From: Cristatella mucedo
Lineage: Eukaryota > Bryozoa > Phylactolaemata > Cristatellidae
DNA: 64,000 nucleotides
Assembly (NCBI GenBank): GCA_009760855.2
Contig: WPIO01000088.1
Coordinates: forward strand, 601,001 to 665,000
Direction: 5' to 3'
Below, piece by piece: positions 33,591-45,144 of this stretch. The notes below the pieces were generated by a model that ran no database searches, was not told the DNA's origin, and was given only the letters and a program-made list of their open reading frames with translations. The position numbers were made by a program, and so were the translations under genes. Numbering within the stretch: position 1 is the stretch's first letter; every line of letters begins with the position of its first letter.

Positions 33591-34143
33591 TTCCGTTCGC
33601 CGATAATCTTTTATTTCCCTTTCATATTGCCTACGTATTACTACCGACAAGCAATGGTTATCTAGCGAGGGTGCAAACCGAAAAAGAACGACCACATTGT
33701 TACTTGTGCGAACGCTTGTATGCTTCTATGTACGCTTCCATGCAGTGATAGCAAACTACGATAAAAATATGCAGCAAGATTCATCAGCTCTGTGACATCG
33801 TACTCTTCCGGTGTCGTTTCTCCTGATGCATTTCTTTCTCAGCAGGAAAATATCACCTTGACACAAAGTGAAGTCGCACGTAAGGCCGTAATTCTGTCTG
33901 TTAACAACGTGCAGCTACGAAGCGTGCTCAGTCGCATGAAATTGATTTTGAGCATTCTTCGGCTTTTCGATCGTACGGCTGAAATGATCCCCCGTTTAAA
34001 AGCAAATTAAGTTCCTAAACAGTTCATTAACCTTCACAAAGCCAAAACAACGTATAAAGATTGCCTAAGAATGGCACCCGAAGATGAATAATTTCTACTA
34101 TTTGCAACGGCAGTCGCCAGCGTTAATATGCATGCAGCTCAAG

Positions 34144-34183
34144 CCAGCTACTTCCGGCTCCTCCGGCAGCCGGAAGTAGCTGG
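34144..34183. repeat. Hairpin H, copy 1
   Basis: 16-bp perfect stem CCAGCTACTTCCGGCT with its complement and an 8-base loop. Flanked by GCATGC-containing sequence and CTCAAGCC. Confidence 0.9.
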
Positions 34184-34516
34184 TGTCGATTGCATGCGGC
34201 TCAAGCCTGAACGTAGATGTAGTCAAGCTCGGGAGCGTCATACTCCTGTGTCCGGATCATTTTCGCCGGGATCTTTTCCGTCGGGAGCCTGATGAGCAAC
34301 ACCAGCGTGAATACGGTGTGGCTAAGCCAGGCAGATGGCGGACTGTGAGATGGCAGATGGATGACGTGGCAGCATGGACGGGCGTCCGAGATTGGTAGGC
34401 TCGTTGGGATCCGGGAGGTGAACAGGCAGCATGGACAAGTCGGATAGCATTTACAGCCTACAACGTTACGCCACACGAAAGAGCCAGAGTAGGCCATTTA
34501 TCGTTCGTATCGTTCG

Positions 34517-34775
34517 TTGTGGCTCATCCTTTCAGCAGTCCTGAGCTGCTACTTCTATGCTACTCACTACTGTAACTGTTCACCTGACTCTGCTATGCTT
34601 CCCACTTTCTCTTTGCTGGGTGAGACGAAGTCTGTTGGCTACCGAATGCGTACCGAAAGCCGTTTAGGCTGTGAGCCCGTTATACAAAACTCTTACGTTA
34701 CGTTCACTTAGTCTTTCTAGCTTTGTGAAGTTACAGACGGAGATACATTACATTACAGTCGCTTGCTGTTGGCTG
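34517..34775 (+). repeat. LINE family 1, 3' UTR and tail
   Basis: Same sequence as 14647-14870 and, reversed, 41660-41900. Ends AGTTACAGACGGAGATACAT plus TACATTACA. Confidence 0.75.
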
Positions 34776-34993
34776 GTTAGCTGAGTCAATCATCGATGCC
34801 CGGCTATCCACACTAGCTGCGTCTCTGCTCAGTCAGCCATCTGCCTGGCTTAGCCACACCGTATTCGCTGGTGTTGCTCATCAGGGTCACGACGGAAAAG
34901 ATCCCGACGACAACGACCCAGACACAGGAGTATGACGCTCCCGAGCTTGACTACATCTACGTACAGGCTTGAGTCACGTGCATATCAACGCCT

Positions 34994-35027
34994 GCGACTT
35001 CCGGCTTCCGGAGGAGCCGGAAGTCGC
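34994..35027. repeat. Hairpin H, copy 2
   Basis: 13-bp perfect stem GCGACTTCCGGCT, loop TCCGGAGG. The stem differs from copy 1 on both sides so that pairing is kept. Confidence 0.9.
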
Positions 35028-35910
35028 CAGTGCTCCACTAATGCCCGGACGCAATTAATTTGCTTAAATGTTGATGTGGAAATGTTGAACAAACAAAAAT
35101 GTAGCGAGAAAAATCGTAGCGGTGCCTCTGATTTTTTTGAAGGATTTTCATGACTGTATTTAAATATGTGCATAGCGTATGAATTTCTTGCATGCGAAAT
35201 GACCGAATCGGAAAGATCGTATCGCACAAAATGATTAGTTGGAGTCCGGTCTAGTAGACCTCACTCAATCGTTCACTGTTAGACAAAGTACGTGAGAAAA
35301 AGACAAATCCCTTGACGTGCTCACCAGAGACATGCCGCCTGCCCTAGGTCACATCGTGCAAATTTGCACCACCCGCAGCCATGTGTCGTGCCTGTTCAGC
35401 AGGACGGAGCAACATATTTATCGGACATCAGAGATCTTTAATTTATGGGACACCAATGGATTTCCATTTATGGGACGTCAAAGATTTTCTTGTCTTTGAG
35501 CTTTTATTTTTATGAAAAATCCTCAGACGAAGCGATGACATTGGCTCCGTGAAGTTTCGACGCAAAGCAGAAGAATGCGTTAAATAAACTTTGTACTACT
35601 GAGCTCGCCTTGTATCTATCAGAGGAAATACGGCTTTACGTGCGACTTCACTTTTTTGTCAGATATTTTCCTGCAGGGAAAAATGCATCAGGAGAAACGA
35701 CAGGGAAAAAGTATGGTGTCACAGACCTGATGAATTTTGCTGCGTGATTTGATCGCAATGCATTATCACTGCATAGAGAAGCGTTCGCGATTGCAGCAAT
35801 GCGGTCGTTCTTTCCGGTCTGTACCGTCGTCAGATAATCCTCGGGTATCAGTAGTAATACGTGAGCACTATGAACTGGGATACAATTACCAGCGAACGGA
35901 AATGCGTGCC
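35028..35910. other. Duplicated non-coding flank upstream of copy B
   Basis: Pairs in reverse with 53.75-54.61 kb (sum about 89642) and, for 34530-35400, with 41.03-41.89 kb (sum 76413). Short open frames are conserved between the copies only as far as the DNA is. Confidence 0.7.
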
Positions 35911-36284
35911 ATTTATGTTATTCTTGTTGTTTATTAAGCGCGATACCACTCACCCCACGATCATGTTTCCTATGCAGCAAATTCAAAGCGTGTGCAAACA
36001 GATTGAGTTCTCTGCGGGCGCTTTATCAGAAGTATTATTGGTTATAAAGACGAAAACGAATAAGAAGGCTTGTTTTCAGCAGCAGCAGCCGTGTGACAAG
36101 TTATCGCGAGCGAGCGCTCGGCCAAATTTTGAGCGTGGCGGAAGCAGCAAATGATGAGCAAATGCCCCGGTCTCGATTGCGGCCATTTCCAATTCATCTG
36201 TGACTACATCCAATTTCTCTTTCGTGACGACACGCCATTGCTGCAACAACTGCTATATAGTAATATATATATATATATATATAT

Positions 36285-36440
36285 ATGTAGCAACTCACTT
36301 AATAAAGTGCCCACAGAGAACTCAATCTCCTTCTAGGCACTTTAGGTTTGCTGCAAATGAAACACGAATGGTTTTCGCCAGCATACACAATAACAGTCAG
36401 AATAACACGGTTAGGGGTTATATGCACAGGGTCAGCATGC
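36285..36440 (-). repeat. LINE family 2 3' tail, antisense
   Basis: CACTTAATAAAGTGCCCACA followed by GAGAACTCAATCTC and, to the right, GGTTAGGGGTTATATGCACAGG: the LINE tail in reverse, inserted upstream of copy B. Confidence 0.7.
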
Positions 36441-36574
36441 AATTATTGTTACTGGCAGCAATAGCACTTCATAAGTAAAATGTTTTTTTGCAAAACCTTG
36501 GTTATTTTTACTCATGCACCGAGGTTCCACATTGTTCGTTTGCTTTTTAGACGTTGACTAAACTTAAATATACA

Positions 36575-36862
<288 letters not shown>

Positions 36863-36923
36863 TACGACACGCCATTGCTAAAGCACCCGGCAGGAAGTGC
36901 AGAGCATGAACCGCATTCCAGTC

Positions 36924-37457
36924 ATGGACGTGACCAAGACCGGAACACGAGAGCACCAGCTGCTTGTGGTACAGTGCCGCGTTGAACGTAACTACGAGCT
37001 TGGCAAGTTGATCGTCAATAGTAAGAATGGCAAGTTATATCACGCTATCCACCGGCCAGACCGCAAGGAAGTGTGCGTTAAAATTCTTCCACCGCCTAAA
37101 TACGGAAAAACTTATAAACTTCCTGCTGAAGTTGAAATTATGCGAACGCTAAAGCACGAGAATATAATTGAATACTACTCCGACTTTACGCTTATCGGTG
37201 GTAAGGTAAGAGCTGCCTTGCAGTGCAATCGTCTGTTTTCATCGCCTTCTTGGAAGCGACGCGAACTTAAGCTTAAGCAGCCTGAGGGTGAGGGTGCGAG
37301 TGTGATTCCGATAATATCAGTGAACTCTTTTGCCTTCACAGTTCAGTCGTCATCAAAGTTCAAAGTTCAGTCGTCATCAGCTCGCACGCTCGCTTCGCTA
37401 CGGGCTGGGCGGAAATGGCTGCAATTGGTCGCTGAATGGCCGGATGCGTATATATGT

Positions 37458-37530
<73 letters not shown>

Positions 37531-39553
37531 TGTATATATGCTTGCACTACGGTGACGCCAGGGCGACTCCCTATGGACACAGGCCGCTGCATCTTTCTAG
37601 ACCGCTCTCGTGCCTAGTGACGGAGTTTCTTCTTGTCTTGAAAACGATTTCTTGTACTATCTAGACCACTTGTATAGTAATGGAGTTAGGCCAGCTCGGC
37701 GATCTGACGGCATACCGACGGATGCAGCCTGATAGTATAGTGCCGCGAGTCGAAAGACGCGATATCATAAGACAGCTGGCAGCTGGCCTGAGCTACATGC
37801 ACGCAATGCACGTCATACACGGGTGAGTGCGGCTCAAGACCACGCTCGAACTTTACTTCCGGTCGTGAACCTGCGTTTGCACCACCACCGCTGATGAGCG
37901 GGCCAGAGTTATCTGCTCTCCTAGTGGTCACGGTGGGCACGAAAATGCTTTTTTTTGACAGAGACGTCAAACCGTCGAACGTGCTTGTGTTCAGCGGACC
38001 CAAGGTGAAACTCTGCGACTTTGGTCTCGCCCACCGGTTCGTGCCTGGCAAGAAGAAGCTTGGACATTTTGGCACTCGGATTTACAACGCTCCTGAAACG
38101 CTGAGAAGCGAGGAGTACGAGCCTGTGCCGACCGACATCTATTCGCTGGGAGTCCTTCTCTACGTAATAGTGAGTGAGCGAAGCAGATGGGTGATAAGGA
38201 GACTTGAGTATCGAGTATCGATGTGACTGGACCAAGTTCATCTGAGAGTATCACAGAGCTCCATGCTAGGTCCGGATCTTTTCATGGTTTATACTCTCCC
38301 TCTTGCCTGTTATTGCCAAGCACAATCTAAGCTTTCCCTTCTATGTGGATGACACTCAGCTGTACTTTTGCTTTCATCCCTTCCAGCCTTTCTCGCACCT
38401 CGAATTCTCTCAACGCCCTTGCTGCAGGTATTGATGACATAAGCACACGAATGGCACCAAATTTCAAAACTAACTTACTATTCATATGTAAACCAAGTGT
38501 GATTCAGAAACTAGAAGCTCAAAATCGGCTCTGCCAGCATATCTCCTGTTGGGCCTACTCAAAATCTACATGTAACATTCCAAAGTGACGTTTCGTTGGA
38601 CGACCACATGAGCTCTAAAATGAAGTCTGCCTACTTTCAGCTACACTGCATTGCTCAAATATGGGCTTGTTTAGATAAGGATACCACATCTAAGGTGACA
38701 TTTGTGACACCCCGTCTTGACTTCTGTAACTCACTGCTTGCTGGCCTACCGGGGTTTTGCAATCAATCGTTTACAGTTGGTGCTAAACTCTGCAGCTAGG
38801 CTTGTCTGTCATTAGCGTAGTACTTGCCACATCACACTACTTCCAGCCAACCTGAACTGGCTACCAGTCAAGAAACGAATAGACTTCAAGATTGCATCGC
38901 TCACTTTATGTCCCTTCATTTTTTGGCTCCAGCCTACCTATCAAAGCTACTCTCCCCCAGGCCAAGCGTTGTACCACCTGCTTTTCGGAAACCAGCATTT
39001 TACGTATACCTCTTATTAGCTTTGGAGACTTTGGAGACGCTTTGGAGACCGTGCAGTTAATTAAAAATTAATTAAATTAAATTAAATTAAATTAAAGATA
39101 TTAATGCGTGTGATTCGTCCATTTACGTGCTTGTCCTTGCTGACACTGCTGCATGCTGCCACTAACTCATTTGCATGCTGACTCTGTGCATGTCACCCCT
39201 AACCATGTTATTCATGTTGATTATCAAGCATGATTTTCCAATCCCCATTCAATAGTATTTCTTTTGCAGAAAATGTAAGAGATTTAGTTCTCTGGGGCGC
39301 CTTATCAAGTTTACTATCATTGTTATTATCAAGCTAAATTCAGGAAACAAGATTTGTTTCGTTTAAGGCAGACGGAGATTTTCCCAACCCGGAGCCAGCA
39401 GATGGATATATGGAGTTCAAGAGAAGCCTGGCAGAGCTCCAAGATAGCGACGACTTTGAGCGTCTAATCATAGCCCGACTGATGGAGCCCGAGGCCAAAA
39501 ACAGAATCACCCTGGATTGCCTCCTGGTCCATCCTTACTATCTGGACAAATGA
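36924..39553 (+). CDS. Divergent protein-kinase-like gene, copy B (intact)
   Basis: Four exons, all joins at GT/AG and in phase: 36924-37205, 37665-37822, 37962-38169, 39344-39553; 285 codons. The ATG at 36924 is the one conserved in all four A-D copies; an ATG six codons upstream is B-specific. Kinase landmarks: ATP-binding Lys53 (CVKIL), helix-C Glu69, hinge CIVMEL 97-102, catalytic loop HGDVKPSN 146-153 with Asp148, Lys150 and Asn153, DFG 166-168, APE 190-192, DIYSLG 205-210, and Arg in NRIT near the end. The glycine-rich loop is poor ([13 protein letters not shown]), and HGD replaces HRD. At 285 residues it is a bare kinase domain; likely a Ser/Thr-kinase relative, subfamily not assignable. 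Intron 3 holds LINE relics. Confidence 0.7.
37450..37537 (+). repeat. (TA)n/(GT)n microsatellite in intron 1
   Basis: TATA run near 37465-37497 followed by a TG run near 37498-37535. Absent from the equivalent intron of copy C. Confidence 0.95.
38270..39330 (+). mobile_element. LINE family 2 relic in intron 3 of copy B
   Basis: Frames read [10 protein letters not shown] (degenerate FYADD catalytic block), [14 protein letters not shown], then [17 protein letters not shown], then the RT end and 3' tail (39190-39330). Sense orientation relative to the kinase. Nearly identical to 46440-47485. Confidence 0.85.
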
Positions 39554-39769
39554 AAGAAGGCAGATGGATTGAGGCGAGATGCAAATGAAAAGGGAGGCTG
39601 CCAATGGATGGCTGACCTCTGACCTCAGCTTCGTCATCTCCTTTAGCTCCGTCCAAGCTCGATGCTAACATTAAAATGTACCGGCAAGCATTCGCTGCCC
39701 AGACAACCAGATGTATTTTTCTTATCTACCACTGTTAGAGACTGGAGAGATGCTTCCTGCAGGCACCTC

Positions 39770-39771
39770 TC

Positions 39772-39814
<43 letters not shown>

Positions 39815-39826
39815 GTCTCTCTCGCC
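39770..39826 (+). repeat. (CT)n microsatellite
   Basis: About 55 bases of CT with CCCT interruptions; the counterpart in the second unit (47922-47948) is much shorter. Confidence 0.9.
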
Positions 39827-39999
39827 TGCCTAAATTTTAGCTCGCGAACAGGGCTTCAAAGATCTGGACAGGCATCTTCCGGCGCAGGTGTGTCCTGTGT
39901 GCCACGAGTTTGCGGGTCGACAGGCAAACGGCGTCCCGAGAGCATGGCAGATCGGCAGAGAGCGACTGCTTTTCTACCAATTCCCTATCTCGAAATAAG

Positions 40000-41050
40000 C
40001 TAATCTCTTGCTGAATGCTTTCCAAAAGGTTATGGCGAGAAGCTAGACTTTGAATTTAGCTCCCCTATAGCCGTTTGCAAAATGGCGAGGCAATTGCAGT
40101 GATGGTATGCGACTACGGAATAAGCAAAGAGCATAGCAGTCGATTGCAGCTAATTGTACGAGAACGGCCGTGCCAACTGAAATGAAGTTTTCAAAGACCA
40201 ATTGTCACAGAGTGTGCTGCCATGTTCAATCAACAAAAGGAGCTTTTTGAACAGTATTTCCATCTCTTCGCTGGTGAAATGCGGTGGATTGCCGCATTGG
40301 CTTGGGCCACGACAACAGTATTTAAGTGGACTTAGCTAGAAGGCATGAACGGAGTCGCACGAAACCTGGTACGTGTAGAGTATTTTGATATTCCAACCTT
40401 TTTGCAGCTGCGTGCAGCTAATTTCTGGAGGATTTTACGGGATCTAAAATGGATTGAGGTGGATTGCCGTACAGCCATCCAGCGTTGAATTTCATTTGCA
40501 CGAGTGCGTGTACGCACAGCGACATGAAATTTAGTGAATTGATATTAACCAACTTCTACTACAGTATCAACCCAAAAATTGACTCGGAAACGCTAATGTC
40601 TGATCGACGTTAGGATAATAAGAGTAGATTTCGCTAGTTTGTCGAAACCGGAACAATCTCGCATCTATTGCAGAAGTCGGCGCTTTCGTCATTGGCCTTT
40701 CACGGTGCGATGCTTTGCAAACCTAGGGCACACGAATTTCTTCCTACAGGCGGGCACGACTAGGTCGGGATTGGGCCCAAACCGATATAAAGGGCAAATA
40801 TAATCGCACGTAACTGACGTAAAGAAAGACGGTGGATAATTGGATCCGCCGTTATTGTCGACCGGCAGCTGCGGACTATTGTCTATTGACGAGCACAGCA
40901 AGCGTAGCGTTTCCGGAAAGCAGCCGCTTTTTGATCAAACGAGCGCTGCCGACGGTTGAACAAACCAGGCCTCGCTTCAATCCCGCAGTCGCGTGCTGTT
41001 AAGCGCTATGGAGCGAGAGCTAGTTTGCCAGTCAGATATGACAGAATAAA
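40000..41050. other. Non-coding 3' flank, no gene seen
   Basis: Part of the direct duplication to about 40950. No open frame longer than 70 codons with motifs. Confidence 0.5.
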
Positions 41051-41385
41051 TTTGCACGATGTGACCTAGGGCAAGCGGCATGTCTCTGGTGAGCACGTCA
41101 AGGGATTTGTCTTTTTCTCACGTACTTTGTCTAACAGTGAACGATTGAGTGAGCTCTACTAGACCGGACTCCAACTAATCATTTTGTGCGATACGATCTT
41201 TCCGATTCGGTCATTTCGCGTGCAATACATACATACGCTATGCACATTGTTCAATACAGTCATGAAAATCCTTCAAAAAAACCAGAGGCACCGCTACGAT
41301 TTTTCTCGCTACATTTTTGTTTGTTCAGCATTTCCACATCAACATTTAAACAACTACATTGCGTCCGGGCATTAGTAGAGCACTG

Positions 41386-41419
41386 GCGACTTCCGGCTCC
41401 TCCGGAAGCCGGAAGTCGC
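41386..41419. repeat. Hairpin H, copy 3
   Basis: 13-bp stem GCGACTTCCGGCT with its complement, loop CCTCCGGA. It lies in the reversed copy of 34.5-35.4 kb. Confidence 0.9.
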
Positions 41420-41659
41420 AAGCGTTGATATGCATGCGACTCAAGCCTGTACGTAGATGCAGTCAAGCTCGGGAGCGTCATACTCCTGTGTCCGGGTTGT
41501 TTTCGTCGGGATCTTTTCCGTCGTGACCCTGATGAGCAGCACCAGCGAATACGGTGTGGCTAAGCCAGGCAGATGGCTGACTGAGCAGAGACGCGGCTGG
41601 CGTGGAGAGCCGGGCATCGATGATTGACTCAGCTAACCAGCCAACCACAAGCGACTGTA

Positions 41660-42910
41660 ATGTAATGTATCTCCGTCTGTAACTTCACAAAGCTAGAAAG
41701 ACTAAGTGAACGTAACGGAAGAGTTTTGTATAACGGGCTCACAGCCTAAACGGCTTTCGGTACGCATTCGGTAGCCAACAGACTTCGTCTCACCCAGCAA
41801 AGAGAAAGTGGGAAGCATAGCAGAGTCAGGTGAACAGTTACAGTAGTGAGTAGCATAGAAGTAGCAGCTCAGGACTGCTGAAAAGGTTGAGCCACAGTCG
41901 GCAGCAATACGGTAGTTGTCGTTGCTTAAGGATTGTGGAAGCGAGCTCCACAGTCTAGGACCTACAGTACTTAAGCTTCTGTCGCCAACGGTCTTTAAGA
42001 GGAGGAATGGAACAGCCAACGTATTGTCCATACAGGACCTAAGGGCAGGAAGAGGCTGAAACTGGTGCAGCAGTTCATCTACGTACGAAGGAGCCAAGCC
42101 GTGGCGGGTCCTGTGGGTTAGCGTAAGAGCTTTGCTCTGTATCCGTTACTCAACCGGGATCCATCCTAGCTCTTTAGCAAAGGAGACACGTGCTCAAAAC
42201 TCTGGGACTTGAAGACTAACTAGCCTTGCCGCCATATTTATATTCAGCTGCAGTGGCCTAGTTGCTTTATTTGGTAGCCCAGCGAAAAGGGAATCACAAT
42301 AATCAAGCCAAGACAGGATTTTGGAGCTGGTTAGACTTCTCGCAAGCCACTGTGAAAGACAGCTCCGAATCTTGAACAGGGGTCAGACATGATGGCTCTC
42401 TGTAGAAGCAATCGTCTGAATGAGGATTTTAAATTTTAGGCTGTGGCCAAAAAAGACACCTACATTTTGAGCACGTGGTGATGGTCGCACAACAGCATCA
42501 CCTATTAGAAGAGCTAAGATTTTTAATCCAGCCATGCACTTAGGGTGTCCGGTGAGAATAGTTCGGTTATTTCGTCATTTAGTTTCAAGAGGTTTTTTGA
42601 CATTTAGGATTGAGTTTCGGCAAGGCAAGTATTCAGTTTCTACGTTGCTGCAGCCTATTCTAACGGCTTGCTATAAAAATGCAGCTAAGTTAGTGATATA
42701 GTATCGTCAGCATAATAGTGATACCTTATTCCATGGGCCTTAATCAGTTTTCCCAGATGTTGAGTATAAACGGAGAACAGCAAGGGACCGAGTATAGCTA
42801 CTTCTGGGACTTCACAGACGACCAGTCTCTTGTGTGAGACCTGACCTCCCCCACGGCACCGACTAAGGTGTACTTGTAAATGCATTTCTAATTTCAGGGG
42901 CTGTATCATA
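41660..42910 (-). pseudogene. LINE family 1 (CR1/L2 type) 3' half relic
   Basis: From high to low coordinates: degenerate RT blocks including YHYYADDTIS near 42690-42720, then the C-terminal motifs APSYVDELLHQF, PALRSC, VPFLLLKTVGDRSLSTVGPR and LWSSLPQ, then the 3' UTR ending AGTTACAGACGGAGATACAT at about 41670. Many frameshifts and stops. The 3' UTR part is also the outer end of the inverted duplication with 34.5 kb. Confidence 0.8.
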
Positions 42911-43059
42911 TCCTGTATTGTTAATGTAGTAATATTATATCATGTAGTATACGTATTATTATATTAGCCTGTTTAACACAAAATGTTAATATACTTCTAT
43001 TCATGCTGAATTAATGTCTTACTACACAGCTGCCGTGCTTTCTTTGCGTGGTATTCATG

Positions 43060-43820
43060 CTTGTCATTGCATGATAATGCTAACATTTGGGCTTGTTTAG
43101 ATAAGGATACCACGTCTAAGTTGGTCCGTGCATGTGTAACATCCGGTCTTCACTTCTGCAACTCACTGCTTACTGGCCTATCAGTATGTGCGATCAGACG
43201 ATTGCAGCTAGTGCAAGACTCCACAGCAAGGGTTGTCTGTCGTGCACAGTCGCCACATCACACCACTTCTCGCCGACCTGCACTGGCTACCAGTCAAGCA
43301 ACGGATCGACATCAGTGTTTTATCACTCACTTTAAGGTCACTTCATTATTTGGCTCCAGCCTATCACTCAGATCTAAATCCCACCAGGCCTAGCATCGTA
43401 CTACCCACTTTTCGGAATCCAAAGTCTACCAATACCTCATACAAATCTCAAATCCTTTGGAGACCATGCAGTTAGTTCGTATGCTCTCAAAGCCTGTAAC
43501 TCCCTCCCGACTTGCGTCACAACATCCCCTGACTTGACCAAATTAAAAAGAAACTTTAAAAAGAACTTAAAAACACACCTATTGAGGATAGCATTTAGTG
43601 GGTCCCTGTGATTCTTCCTTGATTTGCTTATGCGTGCTGACACTGCATGCTGCCACTAACCACAATTGCATGCTGACCCTGTGCATGTCACCCCTAACCA
43701 TATTATTCATGTTGTTCGTTTATCGAGCATGATATTACTCACCATTCCATTGCATTTCCCTTTACAGCAAATGTAAAGCACATAGAAAGAGATTGAGTTC
43801 TCTGAGGGCGCTTGATCAGG
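43060..43820 (+). pseudogene. LINE family 2 3' end relic
   Basis: Encodes [20 protein letters not shown], then GLHFCNSLLTGLS, RRLQLVQDSTARVVCRAQ, LADLHWLPVKQRIDI and SLTLRSLHYLAPAY in overlapping frames, then the 3' tail with GAGATTGAGTTCTCTGAGGG at 43789-43808. It abuts the inverted duplication at about 43828. Confidence 0.85.
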
Positions 43821-44145
43821 GCGGACGATAAATGGCCTACTCTGGCTCTTTCGTGTGGCGTAACGTTGTAGGCTGTAAATGCTATCCGACTTGTCCATGC
43901 TGCCTGTTCACCTCCCGGATCCCAACGAGCCTACCAATCTCGGACGCCCGTCCATGCTGCCACGTCATCCATCTGCCATCTCACAGTCCGCCATCTGCCT
44001 GGCTTAGCCACACCGTATTCACGCTGGTGTTGCTCATCAGGCTCCCGACGGAAAAGATCCCGGCGAAAACGATCCGGACACAGGAGTATGACGCTCCCGA
44101 GCTTGACTACATCTACGTTCAGGCTTGAGCCGCATGCAATCGACG

Positions 44146-44185
44146 CCAGCTACTTCCGGCTGCCGGAGGAGCCGGAAGTAGCTGG
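44146..44185. repeat. Hairpin H, copy 4
   Basis: Stem CCAGCTACTTCCGGC with its complement; the mirror of copy 1 through the inverted duplication. Confidence 0.9.
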
Positions 44186-45073
44186 CTTGAGCTGCATGCA
44201 TATTAACGCTGGCGACTGCCGTGCAAATAGTAGAAATTATTCATCTTCGGGTGCCATTCTTAGGCAATCTTTATACGTTGTTTTGGCTTTGTGAAGGTTA
44301 ATGAACTGTTTAGGAACTTAATTTGCTTTTAAACGGGGGATCATTTCAGCCGTACGATCGAAAAGCCGAAGAATGCTCAAAATCAATTTCATGCGACTGA
44401 GCACGCTTCGTAGCTGCACGTTGTTAACAGACAGAATTACGGCCTTACGTGCGACTTCACTTTGTGTCAAGGTGATATTTTCCTGCTGAGAAAGAAATGC
44501 ATCAGGAGAAACGACACCGGAAGAGTACGATGTCACAGAGCTGATGAATCTTGCTGCATATTTTTATCGTAGTTTGCTATCACTGCATGGAAGCGTACAT
44601 AGAAGCATACAAGCGTTCGCACAAGTAACAATGTGGTCGTTCTTTTTCGGTTTGCACCCTCGCTAGATAACCATTGCTTGTCGGTAGTAGTACGTAGGCA
44701 ATATGAACTGGAAATAAAAGATTATCGGCGAACGGAAAGACGTGCTATTTATGTCGTTGTTGGTGTTCATCAAGCGTGATACCACTCATGCCACGATCGT
44801 GTTTCCTTTGCAGGAAATTGCAAGCGACTGTAAAGAGATCGAGTTCTCTGAGGGCGCATTATCAATTATTATTATTAAGGTGAGCAAGAAAAAACATGTT
44901 TTCAACAGCAGCAGTGTGCCAAGTTATTGCCGGCGAGCGCTCGGCGAGCAGTCAATTGTGGCGGAAGCAGCAAATGCTGCAAAGCCTCGGTCTCGATCGC
45001 GGCAATGTCAGAATAATTTCTGACGACATCCCGTTCATCTTTTGTGACGACACAATATTGCCGGGACATATGC

Positions 45074-45081
45074 TATATATA
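45074..45081 (+). promoter_or_regulatory. TATA box of copy C
   Basis: TATATATA, 64 bases before the start codon at 45145, followed by GTGACGACACGCTGTTGCTG. Conserved in A and D, replaced by a (TA)n tract in B. Confidence 0.5.
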
Positions 45082-45144
45082 GTGACGACACGCTGTTGCT
45101 GAAGCACCCGGCAGGAAGTGCAGAGCAGGAACCACACTCCAGTC

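Larger units (their letters stand above)
31971..34500. repeat. Inverted segmental duplication, arm 1 (copy A)
   Basis: Position x here pairs with 78328-x (43828-46357) over 2.5 kb with no net indel beyond one base. It covers exons 1-3 of copy A, the promoter region and 1.3 kb upstream. Confidence 0.9.
38170..40950 (+). repeat. Direct segmental duplication, unit 1 (B 3' half)
   Basis: Nearly identical to 46358-49470 (offset about 8150-8190 up to 40000, and about 8620 after an extra 470 bases in the second unit). Covers intron 3, exon 4 and about 1.4 kb of 3' flank. Confidence 0.9.

Noticed and set aside
33792-34010. 72-codon frame identical at 33792-34010 (+) and 44318-44536 (-)
   Set aside because: Identity reflects the 2.5-kb inverted duplication; flanking non-coding DNA is equally conserved and no homologue motif is visible.
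36897-37664. A single 255-codon frame running through kinase B exon 1 and onward
   Set aside because: After 37205 it continues into intron 1 with microsatellite-coded residues. The donor at 37206 and the exon 2 hinge sequence show that splicing is the right reading.
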